Shown: positions 34,173 to 43,422 of the stretch, one piece after another
How the letters are laid out: each line of letters starts with the position of its first letter
Position numbering within the stretch: position 1 is the stretch's first letter
Assembly (NCBI RefSeq): GCF_014212495.1
Contig: NZ_JACKZC010000008.1
Span: forward strand, 186,001-250,000
Source: Pontibacter sp. Tf4
Lineage (GTDB): Bacteria > Bacteroidota > Bacteroidia > Cytophagales > Hymenobacteraceae
Length of the DNA stretch: 64,000 nt
Direction: 5' to 3'
The notes under the pieces: model-generated
The model's input: the letters and a program-made list of their open reading frames with translations, nothing else
What the model was told of the DNA's origin: nothing
Database searches by the model: none
Translations under genes and position numbers: made by a program

Positions 34173-34955
34173 TTAGTTCATCGCCTCGAGCTCTTTCTTA
34201 TAATCTTTAAAAGCCCGATATATACCTGAAGCCATATACGATTGCCCTGTTTTATCGTTAAGAAATTTTTCTTCGGTGGCATTTGTCAGGAAACCGCACT
34301 CGATCAGTACGCTTGGCATATAAGATTTCCAGAGCACCAGGAAGCCAGCCTGTTTTACGCCGCGGCTGCTGCGGCCAACTCTTGTTTTAAACTCATTTTC
34401 CACTTTCTGAGCAAAACGCAGGCTGTTGTCCATGTAGGCGCTTTGGTGCAATGTAAATAAGATATGGCTTTGCGGTGAGTTAGGATCAAAACCGCCATAG
34501 TTCTCTTTATAGTTGTCTTCGTGAAGGATTACCGAGTTCTCGCGTTTGGCTACATCCAGGTTGCCTTTGGAGGTGTGCAGTCCCATGGTATAGGTTTCGG
34601 TACCGAAGGCAGCCGGAGGGCCGGCATTTAAGTGAATGGATATAAATAGATCGGCGTTGTTTTTATTGGCAATACCAGCGCGGTCTATCAGTTCCACAAA
34701 CGTATCGGTTTTGCGGGTGTAAACCACCTTTACATCGGGCAGGTTCTGTTCTATCAATTCTCCTACCTGCAAGGCCAGCTTAAGTGCTACGTCAGCCTCG
34801 TGCGAGAATTTTCCGTTACAACCATTGTCTTTACCGCCATGACCGGCATCGATCACAACTGTACGAACTTTGTAGTCTTTGCGGTACTCCAGCCTGTTGG
34901 ATGATAACAGGAAGAAAATAAGGGCTAAAACTGAAACAATAACAATATTTCTCAC
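34173..34955 (-). CDS. N-acetylmuramoyl-L-alanine amidase
   Basis: 260 residues, GTG start at 34955. Zinc amidase of the Amidase_3 family, which cuts the bond between muramic acid and the peptide stem. A hydrophobic export segment (residues 3-18) is followed by VVIDAGHGGKDNGCNG near residue 33, FSHEADVALKLALQ near 52, LFISIHLNAGPP near 100 and VLIECGFLTNATEE near 225 with the catalytic glutamate. The MlaD-like gene follows closely and lptD is divergent, so this is an envelope locus. Confidence 0.93.
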   Translation of the reverse strand: MRNIVIVSVLALIFFLLSSNRLEYRKDYKVRTVVIDAGHGGKDNGCNGKFSHEADVALKLALQVGELIEQNLPDVKVVYTRKTDTFVELIDRAGIANKNNADLFISIHLNAGPPAAFGTETYTMGLHTSKGNLDVAKRENSVILHEDNYKENYGGFDPNSPQSHILFTLHQSAYMDNSLRFAQKVENEFKTRVGRSSRGVKQAGFLVLWKSYMPSVLIECGFLTNATEEKFLNDKTGQSYMASGIYRAFKDYKKELEAMN

Positions 34956-34983
34956 AACGCTCGTTAGTTAAAAGCTAAAACAA

Positions 34984-34991
34984 TAACTTTG
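34984..34991 (+). promoter_or_regulatory. Candidate -7 element for lptD
   Basis: TAACTTTG matches TAnnTTTG exactly in the 73-base divergent gap, 37 bases before the TTG start of lptD. No clear -33 element. Confidence 0.45.
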
Positions 34992-35028
34992 TACAAATTA
35001 AATAAAACTTTAGGGAAGTCTGAAGAAG

Positions 35029-37686
35029 TTGCGACACATTTTGATTTTTTTGCTGCTGCTGCAGCTTGCCGTACTTATTCCCTTTGACGCGGCTGCTCAG
35101 TTCGTCCGCGCGCGCCAGTCGCGGGTTACCTCGCCGCAGGATACAGTAGCACAGGACTCGCTAAAACTGGCCCCTACCGGCGACATCGAGACCACTATCA
35201 AATACTCGGCCAGAGACTCCATCCAACTCGAAGCCAACACCAAAGTAGTACACCTTTACGGCGAGGCCAAGATCAACTATGGCACCATGAACCTGGAGGC
35301 AGCCTACATCCGCATCGATTACGCAGAAAATACGCTAACCGCCACCTCCCTCCCCGACTCTGCCGGAAAAGATATCGGCGTACCCATTTTTGCCGATGGG
35401 GCGGAATCGTACCAGGCCAAGCGCATCGTTTATAATTTTAAAACCAAACGTGGCCGCATTGCAGAAGTAGTAACGCAGCAGGGCGAAGGATTTATACATT
35501 CCGAGATCGTAAAAAAGAACGAGCACAACGAGATTTTCGGTTTTCATAATAAGTATACCACCTGTAACCTGGCGCACCCGCACTTCTACATCAGTGCAGG
35601 CAAAATAAAAGCCATCCCGAAAGATAAAGTGATGTCGGGGCCGTTTAACCTGGTTATCGGTGATATTCCTACGCCGCTGGGCTTTTTGTTCGGACTTTTC
35701 CCTACTCCTAAAAACAACCGCTCGTCGGGGGTTATTGTGCCCAGCTTCGGCGAATCGCGCACACAGGGCTTTTACCTGAACAATGGCGGCTATTACCTGG
35801 CCCTGAACGACTACATCGGTACAACTATAACCGGTAGTATATACTCGCTGGGTGGCTATAACATCAGGGTAAACAACGACTACCGCAAACGCTACTCCTA
35901 TCAGGGTAGTTTTACGTTTGATTACAACTACTTTAAGAACGACATAACCGACATAGAGCAGTCCCGCGCAACAGATGGTGTCGGTTTGTTGCCGCCTTCT
36001 ACGCGCTCGTTCGGAGTCACCTGGAACCATGCTCCTGTGCCAAAGCCCGGACAGGGCCGCTTTACTGCAAGCGTAGATATCCATAGCGATCCTATACATA
36101 ACCGGGTTTCCAGCAATTCCACTACCGCCCAGCGACTGGAGGCTTCGGTTAACTCCAGTATCTCTTACCAGAAAAATATCCAGAACTCGCCCTTCAGCTA
36201 TACTGTAAAGTTAAGGCAGTCGCAGCAAGCAAACGGAACCATGAACCTTGTGCTGCCGGATATAAACTTTGGCATGTCGTCGGTGGGTTTGTACGAGGTA
36301 CTGTCCGGAAATGCGCCGACCGGCAAGTGGTACGAGAATTTTACGCTGGGCTATAGTTTAAATGCTTCCAACCAGATATCAAATATTATCCCGGCGAGCA
36401 GCAGCCAGTTTGGTGCCTTACCGGTTGTAGGCGGCGCTACCCGGTCGGACACCATCAGATTTGGAGATGTGCAGCGTCTTTGGGAAAATGGTCGCCGGTC
36501 TGCCAACCATAGTTTCCAGATCGGGTTGGGTAACTATAAGATATTCAAATACTTTAACTTATCGCCGAGTGTAAGCTATGCAGAAAGATGGCTGGACCGC
36601 AAGTATAGTTTTACCTATAACCCGGATCTGAAGGCCCTGGACGTGGACACCGCTAAGTTTGGCCGTGTGTATGACTATAGTGCTTCGGCCTCGCTCAGCA
36701 CCACAATTTATGGTACCGTGCGCGTGGGTGGCAAACGTGTAGAGGCTATCCGTCACCTGGTAAGGCCATCTATTTCTTACCGCTACCAGCCGGATTTCGG
36801 CGATCCGTTCTTCGGATTTTACCAGAACCTGTACGTAGGCGATAATCCCAAAGGAGAACCGGTTTACCGCCAGATCAGCCGTTTTGAGTCGGGCGCACCC
36901 GGCCTTGGCTTAACAAGCGGATTAGGATTCAGCCTGAGCAACAACCTGGAAATGAAGGTAAAAGCCAAAGGTGACACCACTGGTAAGCAGTTCGAGAAAG
37001 TCAGCCTGATCGACAACTTAGGCATTAGTGGCAGTTATAACTTTGCGGCAGAGGCTTTTAAACTGAGCAACATTTCGGTAAACATGAACACACGCCTGTT
37101 CAAGGTGGTAAACTTTAACTTCTTCTCCACCTTCGACCCCTACCAGGTTGACTCGGCAGGCACCCGCATTGACCGTTATATGCTGAAGGGCCCGGGCTTT
37201 AAACCGGCTCGTCTGTTAAACGCTGGTCTGAACGTTACCGCAAACCTTAACCCGCAGGCCCGGCGCACCGACACCTCAAACCCAGGCACCGTGCCAGACC
37301 TGGGCCAGGATCAGAATCCGTTTGAGCCCGACTATGTTGATTTTAAAATTCCGTGGTCGCTGAGCTTTGGCTACACCCTGAACTTTAACCGCGGCACAGG
37401 CAACCAGCCAAACAACATTAACAACACCGTGGACGTGAACGGCGATGTAAACCTGACCGATAAATGGAAAATAGGATACCGTGCCCACTACGACCTGGTA
37501 GCACAGCAGATTGCAAGCGCCGCCCTTAACATTCACCGCGACCTGCACTGCTGGGATATGAGCATCAGCTGGACACCGTTTGGCTACACCCGCGGATACA
37601 ACATCACTATAAATGCCCGCTCGGCACTGCTCCGCGATCTTCGCCTGACCAAAAGATCTTCCGCATCCGGCATTAACTACAGGTAA
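35029..37686 (+). CDS. lptD: LPS-assembly outer-membrane protein LptD
   Basis: 885 residues. Outer-membrane translocon that inserts lipopolysaccharide. The start is a TTG at 35029: an in-frame stop lies at 35011 and no ATG intervenes, and the next residues RHILIFLLLLQLAVLIPFDAAAQ form a signal peptide. The OstA-like periplasmic domain spans about residues 50-170 (YGEAKINYGTMNLEAAYIRID). The segment TTCNLAHPHFYISAGKIKAIP near residue 183 is typical of Bacteroidota LptD. A barrel extends to the end, with a second cysteine in HRDLHCWDMSISWTPFGYTRGY. Whether the two cysteines pair as in E. coli is unknown. Confidence 0.9.
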   Translation: MRHILIFLLLLQLAVLIPFDAAAQFVRARQSRVTSPQDTVAQDSLKLAPTGDIETTIKYSARDSIQLEANTKVVHLYGEAKINYGTMNLEAAYIRIDYAENTLTATSLPDSAGKDIGVPIFADGAESYQAKRIVYNFKTKRGRIAEVVTQQGEGFIHSEIVKKNEHNEIFGFHNKYTTCNLAHPHFYISAGKIKAIPKDKVMSGPFNLVIGDIPTPLGFLFGLFPTPKNNRSSGVIVPSFGESRTQGFYLNNGGYYLALNDYIGTTITGSIYSLGGYNIRVNNDYRKRYSYQGSFTFDYNYFKNDITDIEQSRATDGVGLLPPSTRSFGVTWNHAPVPKPGQGRFTASVDIHSDPIHNRVSSNSTTAQRLEASVNSSISYQKNIQNSPFSYTVKLRQSQQANGTMNLVLPDINFGMSSVGLYEVLSGNAPTGKWYENFTLGYSLNASNQISNIIPASSSQFGALPVVGGATRSDTIRFGDVQRLWENGRRSANHSFQIGLGNYKIFKYFNLSPSVSYAERWLDRKYSFTYNPDLKALDVDTAKFGRVYDYSASASLSTTIYGTVRVGGKRVEAIRHLVRPSISYRYQPDFGDPFFGFYQNLYVGDNPKGEPVYRQISRFESGAPGLGLTSGLGFSLSNNLEMKVKAKGDTTGKQFEKVSLIDNLGISGSYNFAAEAFKLSNISVNMNTRLFKVVNFNFFSTFDPYQVDSAGTRIDRYMLKGPGFKPARLLNAGLNVTANLNPQARRTDTSNPGTVPDLGQDQNPFEPDYVDFKIPWSLSFGYTLNFNRGTGNQPNNINNTVDVNGDVNLTDKWKIGYRAHYDLVAQQIASAALNIHRDLHCWDMSISWTPFGYTRGYNITINARSALLRDLRLTKRSSASGINYR

Positions 37687-37692
37687 AGTATA

Positions 37693-37722
37693 AACAGCCG
37701 CCCCCGGGTGGCTGTTATTGTT
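37693..37722 (+). terminator. Probable terminator after lptD
   Basis: AACAGCC pairs with GGCTGTT around a C/G-rich interior, followed by ATTGTTT. The T tract is interrupted, so strength is uncertain. Confidence 0.55.
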
Positions 37723-37761
37723 TAGGAAGTTTTATAGTTTTACAAAAAAATACGAAAGCAC

Positions 37762-38583
37762 ATGTCAGTACAGAAAAAGACCGATGTTAAGGTGATCACG
37801 ACGCACCAGCTCCAGAACATGAAAGAGCGTGGCGAAAAGATATCTATGCTTACCGCCTACGATTTTTCGATGGCCACTATACTGGATGCAGCCGGTGTGG
37901 ATGTACTGCTGGTTGGCGATTCGGCATCGAATGTAATGGCCGGTCACGAAACGACACTGCCTATCACGCTGGACCAGATGATATACCACGCGCAATCGGT
38001 AGTACGAGGCGTGCGACGTGCTTTTGTAGTAGTAGACCTGCCTTTTGGTTCGTACCAGGGCAATTCATCTGAAGCGCTGCGCTCCACTATCCGGATTATG
38101 AAGGAATCAGGGGCACATGGCGTAAAGATCGAGGGCGGCGCGGAGATCAAGGAATCGATCACGCGTATTCTGAGCGCCGGCGTACCGGTGATGGGCCATC
38201 TGGGTCTGACGCCGCAGTCCATTTATAAATTCGGCACTTATACAGTACGCGCCAAAGAAGAAGCCGAGGCACAGAAACTGATCGAAGATGCACAACTGCT
38301 GCAGGAGCTTGGCTGTTTTGCTATAGTTCTGGAGAAAATACCATCTGAGCTGGCAAAACGCGTAGCAGAAAATCTGCAGATACCGATCATTGGCATTGGT
38401 GCCGGCCCGCACGTAGATGGCCAGGTACTGGTGGTGCACGACATGCTGGGCATCAACAAAGAGTTTAAACCACGCTTCCTGCGCCGTTACGCCGACCTGC
38501 ACACCATTATGACCGAGGCGGTGCAGAACTACGTGAAAGACGTAAAAGACCGCAATTTCCCAACCGAAAAAGAAGCGTACTAA
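37762..38583 (+). CDS. panB: 3-methyl-2-oxobutanoate hydroxymethyltransferase
   Basis: First step of pantothenate synthesis: it adds a hydroxymethyl group from methylene-tetrahydrofolate to 2-oxoisovalerate. The 273 residues show [41 protein letters not shown] near residue 29, [11 protein letters not shown] near 92, KIEGGAEI near 123 with the metal and substrate ligands, and [11 protein letters not shown] near 145. The length is normal. No other pan gene is adjacent; it shares the folate and CoA theme with folB and the phosphopantetheinyl transferase only loosely. Confidence 0.96.
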   Translation: MSVQKKTDVKVITTHQLQNMKERGEKISMLTAYDFSMATILDAAGVDVLLVGDSASNVMAGHETTLPITLDQMIYHAQSVVRGVRRAFVVVDLPFGSYQGNSSEALRSTIRIMKESGAHGVKIEGGAEIKESITRILSAGVPVMGHLGLTPQSIYKFGTYTVRAKEEAEAQKLIEDAQLLQELGCFAIVLEKIPSELAKRVAENLQIPIIGIGAGPHVDGQVLVVHDMLGINKEFKPRFLRRYADLHTIMTEAVQNYVKDVKDRNFPTEKEAY

Positions 38584-38587
38584 GTTT

Positions 38588-38770
38588 AATTACGAATTAA
38601 GAATTACGAATTATGAATGAGTGGTTCGTAGTTCTTGATTCATATAGTTCTCGTTCATCCTAACTATAGTTGCTCAATATTTGACTGATGTTCTTTGCGA
38701 AAAGGTAGCCACTGCCACCATTCGTAATTCATAATTCGTAATTCATAATTCGTAATTCGTAATTCTTAAT
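38588..38770. repeat. AATTACGAAT inverted-repeat element without a gene
   Basis: Left arm (38588-38619) of AATTACGAATTAAG and AATTATGAATG units and right arm (38720-38770) of AATTCGTAATTCATAATTCG units in inverted orientation. About 100 bases between hold one ACTATAGTT motif and no reading frame. These are the same arms, in the same arrangement, as those around the frameshifted four-helix-bundle gene at 1653-2080. Confidence 0.75.
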
Positions 38771-38779
38771 CACCCAAGC

Positions 38780-39451
38780 TTGTCTTTAAGTGTTTTGTTT
38801 GAGGATAACCATGTGCTGGTGGTGAACAAACCTGCCGGCCTGCTGGTGCATGGCGATGAAACAGGCGATGTAACACTGGCCGATCTGGCAAAAGAGTACA
38901 TCAGGGAAAAGTATAACAAGCCCGGGAATGTATTTATAGGTGTAGTGCACCGCCTCGACAGGCCCGTAAGTGGCGTAGTACTGCTGGCCAAAACATCTAA
39001 AGCACTGACCCGCCTGAACGAGCTTTTCAGGAGTAAGAAAACCCGGAAAATTTACTGGGCAGTTACCTTAAACAAGCCGCAACAGGAAAGCGGTACTTTG
39101 GTGCACTGGCTGGTAAAAGATGCATCCAGGAACGTTACAAAAGCCTTTGCAAAAGAGAATGCTGCCGGCGCCCGGTCGGAGCTCAACTATAGATTGTTAG
39201 CTTTTAAGCAGGGCCGGTACCTGCTCGAAGTAAACCCGATCACAGGGCGCCCGCACCAGATACGTGTGCAACTGGCCAGTATGCGCTGCCCCATAGCCGG
39301 CGACCTGAAATATGGCGCCCCAACTCCTTTGCCCGATAAAAGCATTGCCCTGCACGCCCGTGAGCTCCACTTCGAGCACCCTACCTTAAAAACAACTATA
39401 ACTGTAAGCGCCCCACTCCCCGCAACCCCTGTCTGGAAACCGTTTGTTTAA
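38780..39451 (+). CDS. RluA-family pseudouridine synthase
   Basis: 223 residues. It isomerises uridine in rRNA or tRNA. Family motifs are LFEDNHVLVVNKPAGLLVHGDE at the start, VHRLDRPVSGVVLLAKT near residue 57 with the catalytic aspartate, and the closing NPITGRPHQIRVQLA near 155. There is no S4 domain, so it is of the short RluA/RluC-like type. The start is a TTG at 38780, ten bases after the right arm of a repeat element; no ATG is available in frame. The RNA target is unknown. Confidence 0.9.
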   Translation: MSLSVLFEDNHVLVVNKPAGLLVHGDETGDVTLADLAKEYIREKYNKPGNVFIGVVHRLDRPVSGVVLLAKTSKALTRLNELFRSKKTRKIYWAVTLNKPQQESGTLVHWLVKDASRNVTKAFAKENAAGARSELNYRLLAFKQGRYLLEVNPITGRPHQIRVQLASMRCPIAGDLKYGAPTPLPDKSIALHARELHFEHPTLKTTITVSAPLPATPVWKPFV

Positions 39452-39535
39452 TCACTAATTAGTAATGATTAATGAGTAATCAGATAGTAACTATTCTCTG
39501 CTTATTTGTCGTTATTCATTCATCATTACTCATTA
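39452..39535. repeat. TAATGAGTAAT inverted-repeat element without a gene
   Basis: TAATGATTAATGAGTAAT on the left and ATTCATCATTACTCATTAA on the right are inverted and about 40 bases apart. They are the same arms that enclose the intact four-helix-bundle gene at 30772-31378, here without one. Confidence 0.68.
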
Positions 39536-39587
39536 AACAAAAACCTGATTTTCGTCACCTTTCTGAACTTTTATAGGGTCTACACTA

Positions 39588-39615
39588 TTTTGATTAAAAA
39601 CCTATTGTAATTTTG
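39588..39615 (+). promoter_or_regulatory. Candidate Bacteroidetes promoter for the desaturase gene
   Basis: TTTTG at 39588-39592 and TAATTTTG at 39608-39615. The -7 element matches TAnnTTTG exactly; the 15-base spacing is a little short. Confidence 0.45.
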
Positions 39616-39684
39616 CAGCAGTTTGGGTCTATCGTTTCGTATAGTTCCTACCTAATCAACTAATTACCACATACAACCGCTTTA

Positions 39685-40437
39685 ATGGCTATTCTGATTT
39701 TCTTTTTAGTACACTGGTACCTGTCACTTTTCGTGCAGACGTTCTTTCTGCACCGCTATGCCGCGCATAAAATGTTCACCATGAGCCCGTTCTGGGAGAA
39801 AGCATTTTACCTGCTTACTTATATTGCCCAGGGTTCATCGTTTTTATCGCCACGCGCTTACGCTATTCTGCACCGCATGCACCACGCGTTTTCAGATACA
39901 GAGCGCGACCCGCATTCGCCGCATTTCTCTAACAACGCGTTTACCATGATGTGGAAGACAAAAGAGATTTACAATGATGTACTGAACAACCGAGTGGAAC
40001 CAGAGCGTCGTTTTGATGGCAATTACCCTGTATGGAACCTGATCGAGAAAGTAGGAGATTCCTATTACTCCAGAATTGGCTGGGGCGTGCTGTATGTATT
40101 GTTCTACATTCAGTTTGCGGAATACTGGTGGATGTACCTATTGCTGCCGATCCACTTCCTGATGGGCCCGGTACATGGCGCTATCGTAAACTGGAGCGGC
40201 CACAAATATGGTTACCAGAACTTCGATAACAACGATAAATCACGCAACTCCCTGTTCTTCGATTTCCTGACAGGCGGCGAGCTGTTCCAGAACAACCACC
40301 ACAAACTGCCAAACCGCGTTAACTTCGGTGTAAAATGGTGGGAAGTGGACCCAACATGGCCTGTTATCTGGACACTGAATAAACTAAGCATCATAAAACT
40401 GAAGCCTGTTAAGGTAAAAGTAAAAGCCAACGCATAA
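39685..40437 (+). CDS. Fatty acid desaturase (acyl-CoA desaturase family)
   Basis: 250 residues. Membrane di-iron enzyme that introduces a double bond in acyl chains. The histidine boxes are HRYAAH near residue 23, HRMHH near 64 and NNHHK near 207. Hydrophobic segments lie before the first box and at residues 130-160 (GVLYVLFYIQFAEYWWMYLLLPIHFLMGP). The protein is shorter than many stearoyl-type enzymes, but all three boxes are intact. Probable role: adjusting membrane fluidity. Confidence 0.9.
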   Translation: MAILIFFLVHWYLSLFVQTFFLHRYAAHKMFTMSPFWEKAFYLLTYIAQGSSFLSPRAYAILHRMHHAFSDTERDPHSPHFSNNAFTMMWKTKEIYNDVLNNRVEPERRFDGNYPVWNLIEKVGDSYYSRIGWGVLYVLFYIQFAEYWWMYLLLPIHFLMGPVHGAIVNWSGHKYGYQNFDNNDKSRNSLFFDFLTGGELFQNNHHKLPNRVNFGVKWWEVDPTWPVIWTLNKLSIIKLKPVKVKVKANA

Positions 40438-40440
40438 CGC

Positions 40441-40470
40441 AAAAGCCCTTCGGAAACGGAGGGCTTTTTT
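40441..40470 (+). terminator. Rho-independent terminator after the desaturase gene
   Basis: AAAAGCCCT pairs with AGGGCTTTT, followed by more T; the stem starts four bases after the stop codon. Confidence 0.9.
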
Positions 40471-40583
40471 GCTGTCTGAATCTTTAAATAGGGCCCCTAC
40501 CCCAAGGATTTACAGGATTAGAGAATTTTCAGGATTGGGACTTTTGCTATAGTTGAAGCTATAGTTTTATAGGTACTTCATTA

Positions 40584-40657
40584 TTGCTGGCGCGGGTTTG
40601 TAACCCGTGTCTATCTATGAGGTTGAGTTTGTAACTCAACTGGCCCGATAGGGACAG
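40584..40657. repeat. REP-like paired triloop hairpins
   Basis: GCTGGCGCG, then CGGGTT-TGT-AACCCG (40593-40607), TGTCTATCTATG, GTTGAGTT-TGT-AACTCAAC (40622-40640) and TGGCCCGATAGGGACAG. The flanks match those at 24184-24262 while the stem sequences are unrelated. The bases before it (40471-40560) hold two AGGATTTACAGGATTA-like units and no gene. Confidence 0.78.
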
Positions 40658-40699
40658 AAATGGTAGAGGCATTGGCTATATAGTTTTATAGTTACTGAT

Positions 40700-41251
40700 T
40701 GTCCAACCACCCCTACCCCTCCTTATCCAAGGAGGGGAACTCTGATACTGCTTTGGATTCAACTATAGTTCTATAGTTGCAGTCTATGAGCAGGCAGGCG
40801 TAGCCTGACACAAGTAATTACAACCACAAGCAAAACCGATCTGCTCAAGCTAAGAGCAAGTATAGAAACTATAGCCAGATCATAACCTATCGAATATGAT
40901 TTCAGTCTTTGGGTTGAGCGCCTTTGACTTGTTGCGGTGCCGTCAGGCAATCCGACGCAGGAGGATAGCAAGAAGGCAGCAGCGCGATGCCCGAAGACGG
41001 GGCCTCCCGGCCTCAGAGGGAGCCAAAGAAACTGTAAAACAATAGGTAAGTCGAGCTCCCAGGATCAGAGGTAACTATAGAACTATGGCTTGGTTCCAGT
41101 GGTAGGCAAAGTAAACTATAGCACAAGACACCCACAGGAGCTGCTAGGTCTTAATAAACTATAGGCCAAGATAGATTTCTCACGTTGTTCGAAATGACAG
41201 TAACAGAAACTATAGGACATATAAGATGTCTCGGCTGCGCTCGACATGACA
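40700..41251 (-). repeat. Composite intergenic element, copy B
   Basis: Inverted relative of 24311-24874. Reading the minus strand, the same islands come in the same order: TGTCATGTCGAGCG and GAGACATCTTAT, TGTCATTTCGAAC with GTGAGAAATC, GGAACCAAGCC, TCTGATCCTGGGAGCTC, the invariant 47-base island at 40978-41024, TGCCTGACGGCACCG, GGCGCTCAACCCAAAGACTG and a CCCCTCCTTGGATAAGGAGG hairpin. The spacers differ. It is bounded to the right by TCACTCTGAGCGAAGTCGA (minus strand), a unit frequent in Bacteroidota, and then by the rpsP promoter. No reading frame is supported. Confidence 0.8.
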
Positions 41252-41374
41252 ATAACAAACAAATCCTTCGACTTCGCTCAGAGTGACATCAGAGAAACTG
41301 ACATCTTACCCAAACAAACTATAACTCTGCAACTTACTACACCAAAAACTCTCTTAACCATACACAAACTATAG

Positions 41375-41405
41375 TTTGAAATATCACAAACTATCTTTAC
41401 CTTTG
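41375..41405 (+). promoter_or_regulatory. Promoter of the rpsP-rimM-trmD operon
   Basis: TTTG (41375-41378), 19 bases, TACCTTTG (41398-41405): an exact Bacteroidetes -33/-7 pair with good spacing. The -33 element is the end of an ACTATAGTTTG motif. The ATG follows 54 bases later. Confidence 0.7.
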
Positions 41406-41458
41406 CGGTTCTAAAAACTGGCGGACGGGTTCCGCCGACTTAACTATTATACTATACA

Positions 41459-42007
41459 ATGGCTGTTAAAATCAGACTGGCCCGCAGAGGCCGCAAAAAA
41501 GCCGCTATCTACGATATCGTAGTAGCTGACGCTCGTGCACCACGTGATGGTAAATTCATCGAGAAACTGGGTACTTACAACCCGAACACTGTTCCTGCTT
41601 CTATCGACTTCAGCGAAGAGAAAGCATTCCAGTGGCTGATGAACGGAGCGCAACCAACTGACACTGTGAAAGCGATGCTTTCTTACAGAGGTATCCTTTA
41701 CAAGAAACACCTGCAAATTGGTGTTGTAAAAGGTGCTATCTCTCAGGAGACTGCTGATGCTCGTTTTGAAGAGTGGAAGAACGCCAAAGACGCGAAGATC
41801 GCTAACAAAGTAGCCACTGTAGGTTCTGCTAAAGAAGCTGCTAAGAAAGCTGCTCTGGAGGCTGAAACGAAGAAGAAAGAAGCTCGTGCAGAAGCTATCC
41901 GTCAGCGTGAAGCTGAGAAGGCTGCTGCCAATGCACCTGCTGCTGAAGCAGAAGAAGCTCCTGAAGCACCAGCTGCTGAAGGCGAGTCTACTGAAGAGCA
42001 AGCATAA
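41459..42007 (+). CDS. rpsP: Ribosomal protein bS16 with long tail
   Basis: 182 residues. The first 80 are standard bS16, a 30S assembly protein ([31 protein letters not shown]). The remaining hundred or so form an extension: a helical segment ([35 protein letters not shown]) followed by an Ala/Glu/Pro-rich acidic end ([20 protein letters not shown]). Such tails are known from Cytophagales; their role is unclear. Codon use is biased and no CTATAG motif occurs in the gene. Confidence 0.96.
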   Translation: MAVKIRLARRGRKKAAIYDIVVADARAPRDGKFIEKLGTYNPNTVPASIDFSEEKAFQWLMNGAQPTDTVKAMLSYRGILYKKHLQIGVVKGAISQETADARFEEWKNAKDAKIANKVATVGSAKEAAKKAALEAETKKKEARAEAIRQREAEKAAANAPAAEAEEAPEAPAAEGESTEEQA

Positions 42008-42019
42008 ATTATTGGTGCC

Positions 42020-42592
42020 ATGACTATTGATGCTTGTTTTCAGCTTGGATACATCGTTAAAACGCATGGCATAAAGGGGCAGGTTGTCGCGTTTTTTGAC
42101 GTGGACTACCCCGAAGATTACGAAGATCTGGAATCAGTTTTCCTTGAACAACAGGGAAGACTGGTTCCATTTTTTATTGATGACATGGAGCCGCAGCAAA
42201 AAGGCCGCTTCATCATCAGGTTCGAAGACATTACCACCCTGGAGCAGGCCGAAAAGCTTCGCAATGCGGCGCTCTACCTGCCACTGGACGAACTGCCAGA
42301 GCTGGAAGCAGATCAGTTCTACTTTCATGAAGTGATCGGTTACACAGTAGTGGATGCGCAGCACGGCGAACTGGGCACTGTAAAGGAATTTTACGACATG
42401 CCGCAACAGCAACTGATGGCTATGGACTACCTGGACCAGGAAATGCTGATACCGGTAATGGACGAGATACTGTTACGCGCTGACCACGAAGCAAAACAGC
42501 TGCACGTAAACCTACCCGAAGGACTACTGGAAGTTTACACCCAGCCAGGTACCCCCGACGATGCCGACGAGGACGCAGAGGAGGAAAAATAA
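42020..42592 (+). CDS. rimM: Ribosome maturation factor RimM
   Basis: 190 residues. Binds bS19 and helps 16S 3' domain assembly. The N-terminal RimM domain ([23 protein letters not shown]) is followed by a PRC barrel ([38 protein letters not shown], residues 94-130). An acidic tail [11 protein letters not shown] ends the protein. It starts 12 bases after rpsP and its stop TAA overlaps the start of trmD by one base, so the three genes form an operon. Confidence 0.94.
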   Translation: MTIDACFQLGYIVKTHGIKGQVVAFFDVDYPEDYEDLESVFLEQQGRLVPFFIDDMEPQQKGRFIIRFEDITTLEQAEKLRNAALYLPLDELPELEADQFYFHEVIGYTVVDAQHGELGTVKEFYDMPQQQLMAMDYLDQEMLIPVMDEILLRADHEAKQLHVNLPEGLLEVYTQPGTPDDADEDAEEEK

Positions 42593-43269
42593 TGCGTATC
42601 GATATTATCAGCTGCCAGCCAGACCTGCTGGACAGCCCCTTTAGCCATTCTATTCTGAAACGCGCGCAGCAAAAAGGCCTTGCCGAAGTGCATGTGCACG
42701 ACCTGCGTAAATATGCCATCAACAAACATGGCCAGATAGATGACTATGCGTTTGGGGGCGGAGCCGGCATGGTGATGATGATAGAACCGATAGACAGGTG
42801 CATCTCTGACCTGAAAGCGGAGCGAGAGTACGATGCTATCGTTTACATGACACCGGACGGCCAGACGCTGAACCAGAACACGGTAAACCAGTTTTCGCTG
42901 CTGCGTAATATCATTATTCTTTGCGGGCATTATAAAGGTGTAGATGAGCGCGTACGCCAGCAGTTTATTACCCACGAGATCAGCATCGGCGATTACGTGC
43001 TGTCGGGTGGTGAATTAGGAGCTGCTGTGTTGGCCGATGCCATTATCCGCATTATACCAGGCGTGCTGAACGACGAGACCTCGGCCCTAACGGACTCTTT
43101 TCAGGATGGTTTGCTGGCCCCGCCGGTGTATACCCGCCCGGCAGAGTACAAAGGACTGAAAGTGCCGGAAATACTGTTATCAGGCGACACGCCGAAGATA
43201 GAGCAGTGGCGCTTTGAGCAGGCCGTAGAACGCACCAGGCAGCGCAGGCCAGACCTGCTGAACGAATAG
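42592..43269 (+). CDS. trmD: tRNA (guanine-N1)-methyltransferase TrmD
   Basis: 225 residues. Methylates G37 of tRNAs next to the anticodon using SAM bound in a trefoil knot. Seen are [19 protein letters not shown] near residue 48, VYMTPDGQ near 83, [12 protein letters not shown] near 104 and the knot segment [30 protein letters not shown] near 126. The ATG shares its A with the rimM stop codon. The order rpsP-rimM-trmD then rplS is the classical one. Confidence 0.97.
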   Translation: MRIDIISCQPDLLDSPFSHSILKRAQQKGLAEVHVHDLRKYAINKHGQIDDYAFGGGAGMVMMIEPIDRCISDLKAEREYDAIVYMTPDGQTLNQNTVNQFSLLRNIIILCGHYKGVDERVRQQFITHEISIGDYVLSGGELGAAVLADAIIRIIPGVLNDETSALTDSFQDGLLAPPVYTRPAEYKGLKVPEILLSGDTPKIEQWRFEQAVERTRQRRPDLLNE

Positions 43270-43369
43270 AACCATAGATTTTAGCTGCCACCACAAAAGC
43301 AGCTAACCAACTATAACACAGAAAAAATAAATTTTTCGGGCAAGTATTCTTATCTATAAAATAATTATA

Positions 43370-43377
43370 TATCTTTG
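43370..43377 (+). promoter_or_regulatory. -7 promoter element for rplS
   Basis: TATCTTTG matches TAnnTTTG exactly, 45 bases before the rplS start; the surrounding DNA is AT-rich. No clear -33 TTG. It shows that rplS has its own promoter in addition to any read-through from trmD. Confidence 0.55.
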
Positions 43378-43422
43378 CAGTCCGAAATTTGAAGAAGATA
43401 CTTTAGCTTTAAGAACATAGCC

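Noticed and set aside
35335..36099. Minus-strand reading frame of 254 codons
   Set aside because: Antisense to lptD, with no signal peptide or domain.
40771..40971. 66-codon minus-strand frame in the 41-kb gap
   Set aside because: It lies within the composite element and is not preserved in the other copy.
41447..42067. Minus-strand Ser/Phe-rich frame of 206 codons
   Set aside because: Antisense to rpsP; the odd composition reflects the Ala/Glu/Lys-rich tail read backwards.
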